NCBI GenBank assembly: GCA_963773635.1
Contig: CAVZBW010000001.1
Coordinates: 1 to 64,000, forward strand
Length of the DNA stretch: 64,000 nt
Source: CAVZBW01 sp963773635
GTDB lineage: Bacteria; Actinomycetota; Acidimicrobiia; Acidimicrobiales; RAAP-2
Direction of reading: 5' to 3'
Part shown: in pieces, positions 44,075-52,515 of the stretch
Layout: every line of letters begins with the position of its first letter
Position numbering within the stretch: position 1 is the first letter of the stretch
Translations under genes and position numbers: made by a program
The notes under the pieces: generated by a model
Seen by the model: only the letters and a program-made list of their open reading frames with translations
What the model was told of the DNA's origin: nothing
Database searches by the model: none

Positions 44075-44178
44075 AAGCCCATATGACCACGAACAGGTGT
44101 TCGTGTCAAGGCCCGAATCCGAACAGATGTTTGCCTTCACCGTATCGGCTGGCTATCCTCGTTGCAAACACGTGTTCG
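44057..44178. promoter_or_regulatory. Four LexA boxes in the lexA regulatory region
   Basis: Four near-perfect sites of the actinobacterial SOS box (CGAAC-N4-GTTCG) are visible: CGAACAGGTGTTCG at 44057-44070 and 44090-44103, CGAACAGATGTTTG at 44120-44133 and CAAACACGTGTTCG at 44165-44178. Centre spacings are 33, 30 and 45 bp. The last lies 14 bp before the lexA start; the first overlaps the beginning of the divergent small gene. This predicts tight autoregulation and joint control of both genes. Confidence 0.9.
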
Positions 44179-44192
44179 TGCACGGAGGGGTG

Positions 44193-44822
44193 ATGGCTGA
44201 GACGCTGAGCGGCAAGCGACGAGAGATCCTCGACTACATCGGAGAGTGCCTGCGAGACCGGGGCTACCCACCGTCGGTCCGAGAGATCGGGCAGGCGGTA
44301 GGGCTCAATTCGTCGGCGACCGTGCACAACCACTTGGCCGTGCTTCAGCGCGAGGGCTTCCTGCGGCGCGATCCGACCAAGCCCCGGGCGATCACGGTCA
44401 GCTACGACCCGTCCTCGGGCGCCGCCCTCTCACCAGGACCGGTCCGCCACGTGCCGCTGATCGGCGATGTGGCGGCGGGGACGGGCGTCCTCGCCGAGGA
44501 GAACGTCGAGGAGCTGCTGTCCGTCCCGGAGCAGCTCACCGGCACCGGCTCGTTGTTCATGCTGCGGGTGCGGGGAGACTCGATGGTCGGGGCCGGCATC
44601 CTCGACGGCGACTACGTGGTCGTCCGGCAACAACCCGATGCCGACAACGGCGACATCGTGGCCGCAGGGATCCCCGGCGACGAGGGCACGATCAAGACCT
44701 TCTCCCGGCGACGGGGGAAGGTGGTCCTCCTCCCCGCCAACGAGCGCTACCAGCCGATGATCCTCGACCCCGACGACGTCACCATCTACGGCAAGGTCGT
44801 CACGGTGCTGCGCCAGCTCTGA
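44193..44822 (+). CDS. lexA: SOS repressor LexA
   Basis: LexA represses DNA-damage genes and cleaves itself when stimulated by RecA filaments. The 209-aa protein has the N-terminal winged HTH (KRREILDYIGECLRDRGYPP, VREIGQAVGLNSSATVHNHL), the cleavage site A95-G96 (GDVAAGTGVL), the nucleophile S130 (VRGDSMVGAG) and the general base K168 (GTIKTF). ATG 44193 follows GGAGGGG. Four LexA boxes lie upstream. Confidence 0.97.
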   Translation: MAETLSGKRREILDYIGECLRDRGYPPSVREIGQAVGLNSSATVHNHLAVLQREGFLRRDPTKPRAITVSYDPSSGAALSPGPVRHVPLIGDVAAGTGVLAEENVEELLSVPEQLTGTGSLFMLRVRGDSMVGAGILDGDYVVVRQQPDADNGDIVAAGIPGDEGTIKTFSRRRGKVVLLPANERYQPMILDPDDVTIYGKVVTVLRQL

Positions 44823-44905
44823 TCGGTGAGGTGTCGCTGATTGACGCCGATGCAGACGGTGGCTACCTTCCGGTCTCAGCGAAGCGTCGACGACGGGGGG
44901 GCAAG

Positions 44906-46189
44906 ATGAGCACCCAGGCCGAGACCTCGACGGGCGTCGAGGCCTCGTACGAGCCGGTGGACTGGTCTCCACGAGGGCTCCCGGGCGATCCCGACGAGAT
45001 CATCGCCTGGTTGATGGATCCGCTGCGTCGCGGTGAGCTGTACCCGCTCTACCACCAGCTCCGCCGGGTGGCACCGGTCCACAGGTGCCGGCCGGACATG
45101 CTGAACGGGTCCTGGATCGTGTCGGCCTACGCCGACGCCGACGCCCTCGTGAAGAGCCCCGCCGCCGTCAACGACCCCGCCGTGGTCGACCACGCGTTCA
45201 ACCACGGCGACGGCGCGTTCTACGGCGTCATGAAGAACGCCATGATCTTCCTCGATGCGCCGTCGCACGAGCGCATCCGCAAACTCGTGGTGCGAGCCTT
45301 CACGCCTCGGGCGATTGCTCGCTGGGCCCCCATCGCCGCCGCCGTCGCCAACGAGCTCTGCGATGCCGTGCAGGACGACGGCGGCATGGAGCTCGTCCAG
45401 CAGTTCAACTACGAGCTGCCGTTCAACGTCATCGCCCACATCCTCGGCGTGCCAGTGTCGGACTTCCCGCTGGTCAAGCAGCTCGCCTGGGACTTCGCGC
45501 GGGCGGGCGAGAAGATCGTGGACCCAGAGGTGGCAAGGCGTGGCGACAACGCGGCGCGCGGCTTCATGGGGTACTTCGAGGATCTGGCCGAACAGCGAAG
45601 GACCCGACCGGGCGAGGACCTGATCTCCGCGCTCGTCCAGGTGGAGGAGCGCGGCGACCGCCTCTCCCACACGGAACTGGTCGCCAACTGCATCCTGCTC
45701 ATGCAAGCGGGGCACGAGACGACCCAAGATCTCCTCGGCAACGCCATGGTCGCCCTCTTCCGCAACCCCCGACAGCTCGTCCAGTTACGGGACGATCCCG
45801 AGCTCACCAAGGCGGCCGTCGAGGAGTTCCTCCGATTCGACGGCTCGGTACAGATCAATCACCGCCTCTTGCAAAGGAGTATGACGCTGAGCGGCGTCGA
45901 AGTCCCCGAGGGCGAGATGGTCTACGCGATGCTCGGGGCAGCCAACCGGGATCCCGCACAGTTCGAGGAGCCGGACCGCCTCGACCTCACGCGGCAACCT
46001 GGGCACCACCTTGCGTTCGGGTTTGGCACGTACTACTGCCTCGGTGCGTCGCTCGCACGCACCGAGGCCGAAGTGGGCATCCGCACCCTCCTCGATCGCT
46101 TCCCGGAGATCCGCCCGGCGACGGACACCTTCGAGTGGCGAGACACACTCACGCTGCGAGGGCCCCGTCATATTGACGTGCAGTGGTAA
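44906..46189 (+). CDS. Cytochrome P450
   Basis: A soluble bacterial P450 of 427 aa. Visible signatures are the I-helix oxygen motif (LLMQAGHETTQDLLGNAM), ExxR in the K helix (AAVEEFLRFDG), and the heme-binding loop with its Cys (LAFGFGTYYCLGASLARTEA). The frame matches CYP107-like monooxygenases that hydroxylate secondary metabolites or lipids; the substrate is unknown. No ferredoxin or reductase gene is adjacent. It follows lexA in the same direction after 83 bp. ATG 44906 is preceded by a G-rich stretch. Confidence 0.95.
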   Translation: MSTQAETSTGVEASYEPVDWSPRGLPGDPDEIIAWLMDPLRRGELYPLYHQLRRVAPVHRCRPDMLNGSWIVSAYADADALVKSPAAVNDPAVVDHAFNHGDGAFYGVMKNAMIFLDAPSHERIRKLVVRAFTPRAIARWAPIAAAVANELCDAVQDDGGMELVQQFNYELPFNVIAHILGVPVSDFPLVKQLAWDFARAGEKIVDPEVARRGDNAARGFMGYFEDLAEQRRTRPGEDLISALVQVEERGDRLSHTELVANCILLMQAGHETTQDLLGNAMVALFRNPRQLVQLRDDPELTKAAVEEFLRFDGSVQINHRLLQRSMTLSGVEVPEGEMVYAMLGAANRDPAQFEEPDRLDLTRQPGHHLAFGFGTYYCLGASLARTEAEVGIRTLLDRFPEIRPATDTFEWRDTLTLRGPRHIDVQW

Positions 46190-46320
46190 GTTCGACTCTC
46201 AACCGAGCCGAAGGACCCGTACGACCCTCCGTCAGTCCCATCGACCGGCTCCCCGTTGCTCACAACGGTCCGAGCACGTCAGGGTGCGCCAGTCGCGACC
46301 TGATCGGACTCTACCGATCG

Positions 46321-46773
46321 TCACGTTCGCCGCCGGTTCGAAACGCGAGGGTGCGGGCGCCGGCCAGGTGAAAGCGTAGCGAGCCCGCTCAACCGACAGG
46401 CCTCAGTAAGACGGTCGTCGTAGGAGAATATGGCGTCGACGTCGAGCAGGATCGCGCTGGCGAGATGAATGGCGTCGAGGGTGCGGAGGCGAGGCGGAGA
46501 GATACGACGAGCGAGGCCTATGACGTCTCCGGTGATCCGTCGCTCAGCAACACCGGAGAGGGTCACGGCGATCGCCTCGGTGATCTCCAAGTTTGGACGG
46601 TTGCCATGAAGCAAGGCAGTGAGAGCACGGCTGATCTCCACCCAGGCGAGTGCCGATGACACCAAGGAGTCTCCTGCCCGAACGTGCTCATCGAGCGCTG
46701 CCTCCAGCGCTTCGGACTCGGGCTCTTCGATGGACCGCTTGATCAGCGCACTGCTGTCGACGTACAGCCTCAA
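46321..46773 (-). CDS. vapC: PIN-domain toxin VapC
   Basis: A 150-aa PIN-fold ribonuclease, the toxin of a VapBC pair; such toxins cleave tRNA or rRNA. The acidic active-site residues are visible: D6 (LYVDSSALIK), E46 (WVEISRAL), D100 (TLDAIHLASA) and D119/D120 (SYDDRLTEA). Its start overlaps the antitoxin stop by 4 bp (ATGA). No damage is seen. Confidence 0.92.
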   Translation of the reverse strand: MRLYVDSSALIKRSIEEPESEALEAALDEHVRAGDSLVSSALAWVEISRALTALLHGNRPNLEITEAIAVTLSGVAERRITGDVIGLARRISPPRLRTLDAIHLASAILLDVDAIFSYDDRLTEACRLSGLATLSPGRRPHPRVSNRRRT

Positions 46774-47057
46774 CGGCCACCACCAAGTCGATCCCCTCGA
46801 TCGAGCACGTCGGCGGTGGTGGTCCCGGAAGGCAGGGTGATGCGCTTTGCGGACTTGCGATAGTGCGACCGGGGCCGGCTCACGACGCCCGCTGTGACCA
46901 TCTCGTCGAGCTCATTCGACGCACCGGGACCCGCCGACAAGCCGAGGTGGTGATCGACCGCCTCGCGAATCACGTCCTGCTGCGAGCGTCCGGTTCGCTG
47001 TGCCTCACGGCGGACAGCTTCCTCGGCTTCGCGGCCCAGTCTCAGGTTCGTCGCCAT
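46770..47057 (-). CDS. vapB: Antitoxin VapB (ribbon-helix-helix)
   Basis: A 95-aa antitoxin. The N-terminal ribbon-helix-helix (TNLRLGREAEEAVRREAQRT, then GRSQQDVIREAVDHHLGL) binds DNA, and the C-terminal half (ITLPSGTTTADVLDRGDRLG) probably wraps the toxin. It precedes vapC with a 4-bp overlap. A triple GTACCA repeat directly upstream is the likely autoregulatory operator. Confidence 0.9.
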   Translation of the reverse strand: MATNLRLGREAEEAVRREAQRTGRSQQDVIREAVDHHLGLSAGPGASNELDEMVTAGVVSRPRSHYRKSAKRITLPSGTTTADVLDRGDRLGGGR

Positions 47058-47065
47058 CGAGGGAA

Positions 47066-47095
47066 TGGTACCATTTTAGTACCAGTTCGGTACCA
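47066..47095. promoter_or_regulatory. Candidate vapBC operator, GTACCA every 11 bp
   Basis: GTACCA occurs at 47068, 47079 and 47090, exactly 11 bp apart; the first copy is within the palindrome TGGTACCA. The group starts 9 bp before the vapB start. One repeat per helical turn suits cooperative binding of ribbon-helix-helix dimers along one DNA face. Confidence 0.65.
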
Positions 47096-47452
47096 ACCTG
47101 CAAGAGACCGGGTTCGAGTCCCTCAAGCCGGATGATCCGGCGTCATGCACCCAGCCGATCATCCGGATCGAGTGATCGGGAGCCGAGCCCGTCAGTCAGG
47201 CCGTTACCAGCTCGGGCATGACTCGATGCTTCGATCAGTCGGACGAGATGGCTATCCCGGCACCACGAGCCTGCCAGGGGTCCTCGTCCCGGCACGGACC
47301 CGCTATAGCGAAACCTAGAATTCGTTCTTCGTCGAAAGGCGATGATGGTCTGGGGATCCGCCCCGCCGCAGGTCGGAGGTTCAAGCGGTCGTGAGGCCGG
47401 CTTACGGGGATACCTCCCACCCAGTGGGTCTCGGCATATTGCGCAGCGGTGG
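47096..47452. other. Intergenic region with inverted repeat
   Basis: 357 bp between vapB and the glycosyltransferase stop. It contains CCGGATGATC (47128-47137) and its inverse GATCATCCGG (47157-47166) around a 19-bp spacer, which could terminate the glycosyltransferase transcript or be a protein site. Nothing else is supported. Confidence 0.4.
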
Positions 47453-48598
47453 TCAATGGCCGCTGATGCGATCGCGCAGTGTCCGGGCCACCGCGCCCGG
47501 CTCGGGAAGCGCGGCGAGCTCCTTGGCCAGGCGGCGCCCGGTGTCCCCATACGACGGCTGCTCCAGCACCCGGCGCACTCCGTCGCGGACTGCGTCCGAG
47601 CTGAGTACTTCGGGCCCGATCGTCACTCCGGCACCGCGGCGGGCGAGGAGCCAGCCGTTGAGGAAGTTGTCGGCGCCCTGAGGGAGCACCACCTGGGGGA
47701 CGCCGTGCGCCAGCGAGCCGTACATCGTGCCCGAGCCCCCGTGATGGACGACGGCGGAGCACTGGGGAAGCACCTCGGCTTGCGGGATGTAGCGCTCCAC
47801 CCTGGCGTTGGCAGGCACCGGCTCGAGCGCCGCGGGATCGCCGTCCGGACCCACCGTCACGACCACTTCAAGGTCTTCCCCCGAAAGACCGGCAAGGGCC
47901 ATGCGAAACACCTCGGTGTTCCCGAACATCGTGCCAAGCGTCAGGTATACACAAGGAGGATCGCGGTGCGCCGGCGCGCTCACAGGTAACGGCGTCGGAC
48001 GCATGGCCAGGGTCTCGCCGGATGGGATGGTCTGCTCCTCGAGCGAAGGAGGAGTGATCTCGATCGTGATCCCCCGGTACAACCCGCCGTAGCCGGGGGT
48101 AGAGCAGTCGAACGAACGCCAGATCGGCGACACGGCGTCATCGGCCAGCGCCGTCACCTCGTTGGGGAGCATTGGGCTGATCAGGTGGTGAACACCGGGG
48201 ACGCCCAAGACCTCGGCGGCCAATGGCCCGGCGAGCGCGTACGTCTCGAACAGAACGAGATCTGGCCCGAGCTCCCTGCCGATGGCGACGACATCGTCGA
48301 TCATGTCCGGAGCGGCCACCTCGGCGAACAGGCGGGGGACGAAGTAGTGATTGATGCGCTCGGGGGTGAGCCCGTCGCCCGGCAGGCCGTGGAGGACGCG
48401 GTCCCCGAGGTCCGCGAACCATTCCATCTCACCTCGGCCTGCCACCCGAAAGTCCGCACCGGTACGGACCACGACGCCACCAGGATCATCGCCGGCCGCC
48501 ACCGTCACTTCGTCTCCCTGGGCCAAGAACGCCTCGATCAGAGGCATCATGGGGTTCACGTGACCGGTACCCGGCGTGGTTACGGCAAGGATCTTCAT
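47453..48598 (-). CDS. GT1-family glycosyltransferase (MGT-like)
   Basis: A 381-aa GT-B-fold glycosyltransferase of the UGT/macrolide type. The N-terminal acceptor domain starts MKILAVTTPGTGHVNPMMPL with a likely catalytic His (GTGHVNP). The C-terminal donor domain has the signature VVHHGGSGTMYGSLAHGVPQ and PQGADNFLNGWLL. Such enzymes add sugars to lipids, antibiotics or carotenoid-type alcohols. The nearby P450 is separated by vapBC, so joint action is unproven. Confidence 0.92.
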   Translation of the reverse strand: MKILAVTTPGTGHVNPMMPLIEAFLAQGDEVTVAAGDDPGGVVVRTGADFRVAGRGEMEWFADLGDRVLHGLPGDGLTPERINHYFVPRLFAEVAAPDMIDDVVAIGRELGPDLVLFETYALAGPLAAEVLGVPGVHHLISPMLPNEVTALADDAVSPIWRSFDCSTPGYGGLYRGITIEITPPSLEEQTIPSGETLAMRPTPLPVSAPAHRDPPCVYLTLGTMFGNTEVFRMALAGLSGEDLEVVVTVGPDGDPAALEPVPANARVERYIPQAEVLPQCSAVVHHGGSGTMYGSLAHGVPQVVLPQGADNFLNGWLLARRGAGVTIGPEVLSSDAVRDGVRRVLEQPSYGDTGRRLAKELAALPEPGAVARTLRDRISGH

Positions 48599-48826
48599 TC
48601 GTCCCCTTCCTCGTCACCACCCAAACGGATGCCTCGCGAGCATCGCGCACTCAGCTTGCCTGTTACGGCGACACCGCCGCCAGGACCGCACGTCCAGCAC
48701 GGAGACCGAGTGGCTCTGCCACCAACCCGACTGCCGCTGGGGTGAAATGCCCCTTCGGCGTTCCCGATGGCGCTCGCGTGTGCACTGCGTCCCCCAAAGA
48801 TGGCGACGGCTGGAGTTGGGTTGGAA

Positions 48827-50065
48827 CTATGCGGCCGCGGCAGCGATGGTGACTTCGAAGCCGAGCGCCTTGATCCGCTTCTGGAGTCGCCTGGCCTCCA
48901 CTTCGGGATCGTGGCGCAGCAAGAAGTAATCGGCGCCGGGGTCCTCGTAGAGAGCGCCCGCGGTCAAGAGGTGCCAAGTGACATTCAGAATTGAATGAGC
49001 CACGGCGATAGCCGCCTTGTTCGGCCCTCGTCGGTGTGCGATGCGTGAGTACTGCGCGGAGAAGTACGTGCCCTTGGTTCGTGCGGCGGCCCTGGCCGCC
49101 TCGATGAGAGCGCGTTGGAGCCATGTCGAACCGTGGCGGGTTCCATGCGGTCGGCACTTGCCGGCGGACTCATGACAGGCCGGAGCGACGCCGGCCCAGG
49201 CACAGAGATGCGCAGCCGTTGGGAAGCGGCTCATGTCGATGCCCATCTCGGCCACCATGGTTTCGGCGGTCGTTCTCGAGACGCCACTGATCGAAGTGAT
49301 GATGGCGACGGAGGACTCAAAAGGGACGAGCAGGGTGGCGATCTCGGCGGTCAGTGCTGCGATGGACTGGTCGAGGAAGTCGATGTGCTCGATCACCCGT
49401 CGGCAGACGACCGCGTGATGGGGCCCGAAGTGTCCTGACAGCGCCTCTTGGAGTTGGGGGATCTTGGCGCGCATACGGCTCTTGGCCATCTGGGCCAGAA
49501 CCTTGGGATCACGTTCCCCGGCGATCATCGCTTCGATGATCGCCTTCGATGACTTGCTCCAGATTCCCGACGCAACGGAGGACAGCTTGATGCCGGCGTC
49601 TTGGAGGACCTTCTCCAATCGCTGGATCTCCTGGGTCCGGGCGTCGACCTGGGTCTTTCGATATCGGGTCATCTCGCGGATGGCTCTGATCTCGGCCGGT
49701 GGGATGAAACTCGGTCGCGCCATGCCGTGGGCCGCCACGTCGGCCAGCCACTCAGCATCGGTGAGGTCCGTCTTTCTGCCGGGAACGTTCTTCACGTGCT
49801 GGGCGTTGCACAGCCACAGCTCGTCGAAGAGACTCTCGAGGGAGTAGTACACCGGCTTCCAATAGACGCCGGTCGCCTCCATGGCCACGGTGGTCACCCC
49901 GGCTTCGAGGAGCCACTCTGCTAGTTCAACGAGCTCTTTCGATGTGGTGCGGAACAACCGCTTGATGGTCTTGAAGTCGCGCCGTGTTCCTGGCACCCGG
50001 CAACAGGCCACGACGGTGTCTCGATGGACATCGAGTCCCGCAACCCTGTCCCTGATCTCCTTCAT
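48827..50065 (-). CDS. IS110-family transposase (intact)
   Basis: A 412-aa IS110-type recombinase. The RuvC-like domain shows D12 (VAGLDVHRDTVV), E63 (VAMEATGVYWKP), D100 and D103 (RKTDLTDAEWLADV). The C-terminal Tnp domain (ITSISGVSRTTAETMVAEMG, then AWAGVAPACHESAGK) carries the serine region. No frameshift, so the copy may be active. It is not closely similar to the decayed IS110 at 7149-8833. The element ends could not be placed because the family lacks inverted repeats; upstream non-coding DNA of more than 200 bp probably belongs to it. Confidence 0.93.
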   Translation of the reverse strand: MKEIRDRVAGLDVHRDTVVACCRVPGTRRDFKTIKRLFRTTSKELVELAEWLLEAGVTTVAMEATGVYWKPVYYSLESLFDELWLCNAQHVKNVPGRKTDLTDAEWLADVAAHGMARPSFIPPAEIRAIREMTRYRKTQVDARTQEIQRLEKVLQDAGIKLSSVASGIWSKSSKAIIEAMIAGERDPKVLAQMAKSRMRAKIPQLQEALSGHFGPHHAVVCRRVIEHIDFLDQSIAALTAEIATLLVPFESSVAIITSISGVSRTTAETMVAEMGIDMSRFPTAAHLCAWAGVAPACHESAGKCRPHGTRHGSTWLQRALIEAARAAARTKGTYFSAQYSRIAHRRGPNKAAIAVAHSILNVTWHLLTAGALYEDPGADYFLLRHDPEVEARRLQKRIKALGFEVTIAAAAA

Positions 50066-50300
50066 CGCTCACCTCCTGATGGTTCGGAGGCCACCGGACG
50101 AGGGACCGGGTGAAGCGGATGCTGGGGTTCGTGCTCGTAGCGACAATCGATGGTCCCCCAGGGTCCCCGCGCCACACTGATTTTCGCGCTCAAGGCTGCA
50201 ATCGGGGTTCGGCGACCACTACCGGTGGCCGGTCGCCAGCATTTCATTCCTCGCGGGTCACCGCCACCGGCGGTCATGGGAACTCATTTCCGAAGGACCC
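50066..50300 (-). ncRNA. Candidate bridge-RNA region of the intact IS110
   Basis: About 235 bp before the transposase gene without a supportable ORF and with several possible hairpins, for example ACCGCC-ACC-GGCGGT at about 50263-50277. Position and size fit the bridge RNA of IS110-group elements. Binding loops were not identified, and the element's outer border is unknown. Confidence 0.35.
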
Positions 50301-50479
50301 GTGATCAGCCTCGAGCTAGAGGTGGTCGCTGACAGGCGACGCTCCAGGGTGACGCAGTCCGAGAGAACGGCGGCGGCTGCCAGGTGCGCCCCCCGTTCGA
50401 GGTGGCGTGGAGCATCGGAAAGTTCACGGTGCACGATCTGACCATGACCGTGGAACGCCAGCGTGGGACCATGCCCCGC

Positions 50480-51532
50480 TCAGGTGCTGATGACGTCGAG
50501 CAACGTCTCGTGCACGCGGAGGAGGGACGCTTCGTCCACGCGTTCGTCGGGATGGTGGGCGAGCAGGGGGGAGCCGGCGCCAAAGTTGGCCGCAGGCACG
50601 CCGTGCGACCAGAAGGTCGCCACGTCGGTCCACCCCACCTTGGCCCTCGGCGGCGCACCCGAGAGTTGCACCAGGCGCTGGAGCAGCGGCTGGTCCAGGG
50701 CCGGCGGGGCCCCCTCCGCCAGATCGACCACCTCGATCCGGTCGCCGGTCTCGGGCTCGAGCAGGTCGCCCACGAGATCCTCGACGACCCGGCGAGCCGC
50801 CTCGGCGTCCCGGTCGGGAGCAAACCGGTAGTTGAGGGTGAGCGTGGCACAGTCCGGCACGACGTTTCCGGCGACGCCGCCCTCGACCGATACCGCCTGC
50901 ATCTGCTCCGCGTACTCACAGCCCTGGATCGTGACCCTCCGGACCGGCCACGAGGCCACCCGCTGCACGACCGAGCCCAGCCGATGGATGGCGTTGCGAC
51001 CGGTGAAGGGCCGCGCCGTGTGGGCGCGACGCCCGGTCAGCGTCACGTGCACCCGCATGGTGCCCTGGCACCCGGCCTCGACCAGGCCCTCGGTCGGCTC
51101 GCACAGCACGGCGGCGTCGCCCTGGAGGAGCTCGGGGCGGGACCGCCAGAGCAGACCCAGGCCGCTCTGCTCCCGCCCGACCTCCTCGCAGACGTAGAAG
51201 CACCACGTGACGTCTATCGCCGGAGCGAGGGGCTGGGTGGCCAGATGCAGCATGACGGCCAGGCTCCCCTTCATGTCCGATGCCCCCACCCCCCAGAGCT
51301 CGTCCCCCTCGCGGCGCGCCGCGGCGTTGCCCGCCGGCGGGACGGTGTCGAGATGGCCCGCGACGATCAGGCGCCGCTCGTGTCCGCCCGTGGTTCGCGC
51401 CACGATGTTGTCGCCGAGACGGACGACCGAGAGACCGTCGCACGCGGCCAGCGCACGCTCGACGAGGTCGGCGATGGCGGTCTCGTGATGGCTCACCGAC
51501 GGGATGTCGACGAGCTCCGCGGTGAGGTCCAT
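50480..51532 (-). CDS. dapE: Succinyl-diaminopimelate desuccinylase
   Basis: DapE hydrolyses N-succinyl-LL-diaminopimelate, a late step of the succinylase branch of lysine synthesis. The 350-aa M20 metallopeptidase-fold protein has metal motifs VAGHLDTVPP and GVGASDMKGSLAVM, the base pair EE in FYVCEEVGREQSG, and the end motif WTDVATFWSHGVPAANFG. ATG 51532 is used; a TTG slightly upstream is possible. It is the last gene of the dap block and lies 80 bp after dapD. Confidence 0.92.
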   Translation of the reverse strand: MDLTAELVDIPSVSHHETAIADLVERALAACDGLSVVRLGDNIVARTTGGHERRLIVAGHLDTVPPAGNAAARREGDELWGVGASDMKGSLAVMLHLATQPLAPAIDVTWCFYVCEEVGREQSGLGLLWRSRPELLQGDAAVLCEPTEGLVEAGCQGTMRVHVTLTGRRAHTARPFTGRNAIHRLGSVVQRVASWPVRRVTIQGCEYAEQMQAVSVEGGVAGNVVPDCATLTLNYRFAPDRDAEAARRVVEDLVGDLLEPETGDRIEVVDLAEGAPPALDQPLLQRLVQLSGAPPRAKVGWTDVATFWSHGVPAANFGAGSPLLAHHPDERVDEASLLRVHETLLDVIST

Positions 51533-51612
51533 GAGCGCCGAGCCCAACGTCGCCTCCCCCGTCCGATCAGCGTGCCCGGGAGACGGCCCCTCCGCAGAGT
51601 GGTCGATGCCGT

Positions 51613-52437
51613 TCAAATCGAGACGCCCTGCTCTCGCAGGATCTCGTTGAGCCGGGCCTTGTCGTGTCGCTCCCCCTCGGTGAGCCGCTTGATGACGAGC
51701 GCGCACGGGAGGAAGAACTCGCCACCGGGGTAGGTCCGACGCCGGGAGGCGGCGATGGCCACCGACCAGGAGGGTACGTGGCCACGAGCGAGCTCCTCGC
51801 CCGTCTCGGCGTCGATCACGGGTATCGAGGGGTTGAGGATCATCCCCTCGCTCAGGACCGCGCCCTCCCCCACGCGCGCACCCTGGGTCACCATGCAGCG
51901 GCTGCCCACCATCGCCTCGTCCTCGACGACGACGGGCACGGCGTTGGGCGGCTCCAGCACCCCTCCGATTCCCACCCCTCCCGAGAGGTGCACGTTGCGC
52001 CCGATCTGGGCGCACGATCCGACCGTCGCCCACGTGTCCACCATGGTCCCGCTGCCCACGTACGCCCCGATGTTGACGTAGCTCGGCATCATGATCACTC
52101 CGGGCTCGAGGTGAGCGCCCCAGCGCGCCGAAGCCCCCGGCACCACGCGGACGCCCGCCGACCCGTAGTTGCGCTTGAGCGGCAGCTTGTCGACGTACTC
52201 GAAGGGCCCGGCCTCCACGGTCTCCATCCGCTGCAGCCGGAAGAGGAGCAGGATGGCCTTCTTGAGCCACTCGTGGACCACCACCTCGCCCCCTGCGTCG
52301 ACCTCCGCGACCCGGGCCTGACCACGGTCGAGTAGCTCGATCGCCTCGTGCACCGTCGCGGCCGCCTCGGAGTCGTCGGGCCGGAGCTCACCGGCCCGCG
52401 ACCACAGCTCGTCAATGCTCGCCTGAAGATCGGCCAT
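51613..52437 (-). CDS. dapD: Tetrahydrodipicolinate N-succinyltransferase
   Basis: DapD transfers succinyl from succinyl-CoA to tetrahydrodipicolinate. The 274-aa protein has the left-handed beta-helix of hexapeptide transferases (VIMMPSYVNIGAYVGSGTMV, then WATVGSCAQIGRNVHLSGGV). The region LPLKRNYGSAGVRVVPGASA and the C-terminal segment are typical of the long proteobacterial-type DapD. Together with DapC and DapE this shows that the organism uses the succinylase route. Confidence 0.95.
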   Translation of the reverse strand: MADLQASIDELWSRAGELRPDDSEAAATVHEAIELLDRGQARVAEVDAGGEVVVHEWLKKAILLLFRLQRMETVEAGPFEYVDKLPLKRNYGSAGVRVVPGASARWGAHLEPGVIMMPSYVNIGAYVGSGTMVDTWATVGSCAQIGRNVHLSGGVGIGGVLEPPNAVPVVVEDEAMVGSRCMVTQGARVGEGAVLSEGMILNPSIPVIDAETGEELARGHVPSWSVAIAASRRRTYPGGEFFLPCALVIKRLTEGERHDKARLNEILREQGVSI

Positions 52438-52515
52438 CGGTCGATCGTAGCCAGAGCGGCCGGCCCGGCCGCCACCGCCACGGCGGCAGCGACCGCCGGG
52501 GGAGCTGGAGGAGTG

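Noticed and set aside
47110..47122. T-arm-like GGGTTCGAGTCCC near vapB, possible tRNA or att remnant
   Set aside because: No acceptor or anticodon arm can be folded around it and no second copy was seen.
44906..48598. P450 plus glycosyltransferase as a small biosynthetic cluster
   Set aside because: They are on opposite strands, separated by vapBC, and no scaffold-building enzyme is nearby.
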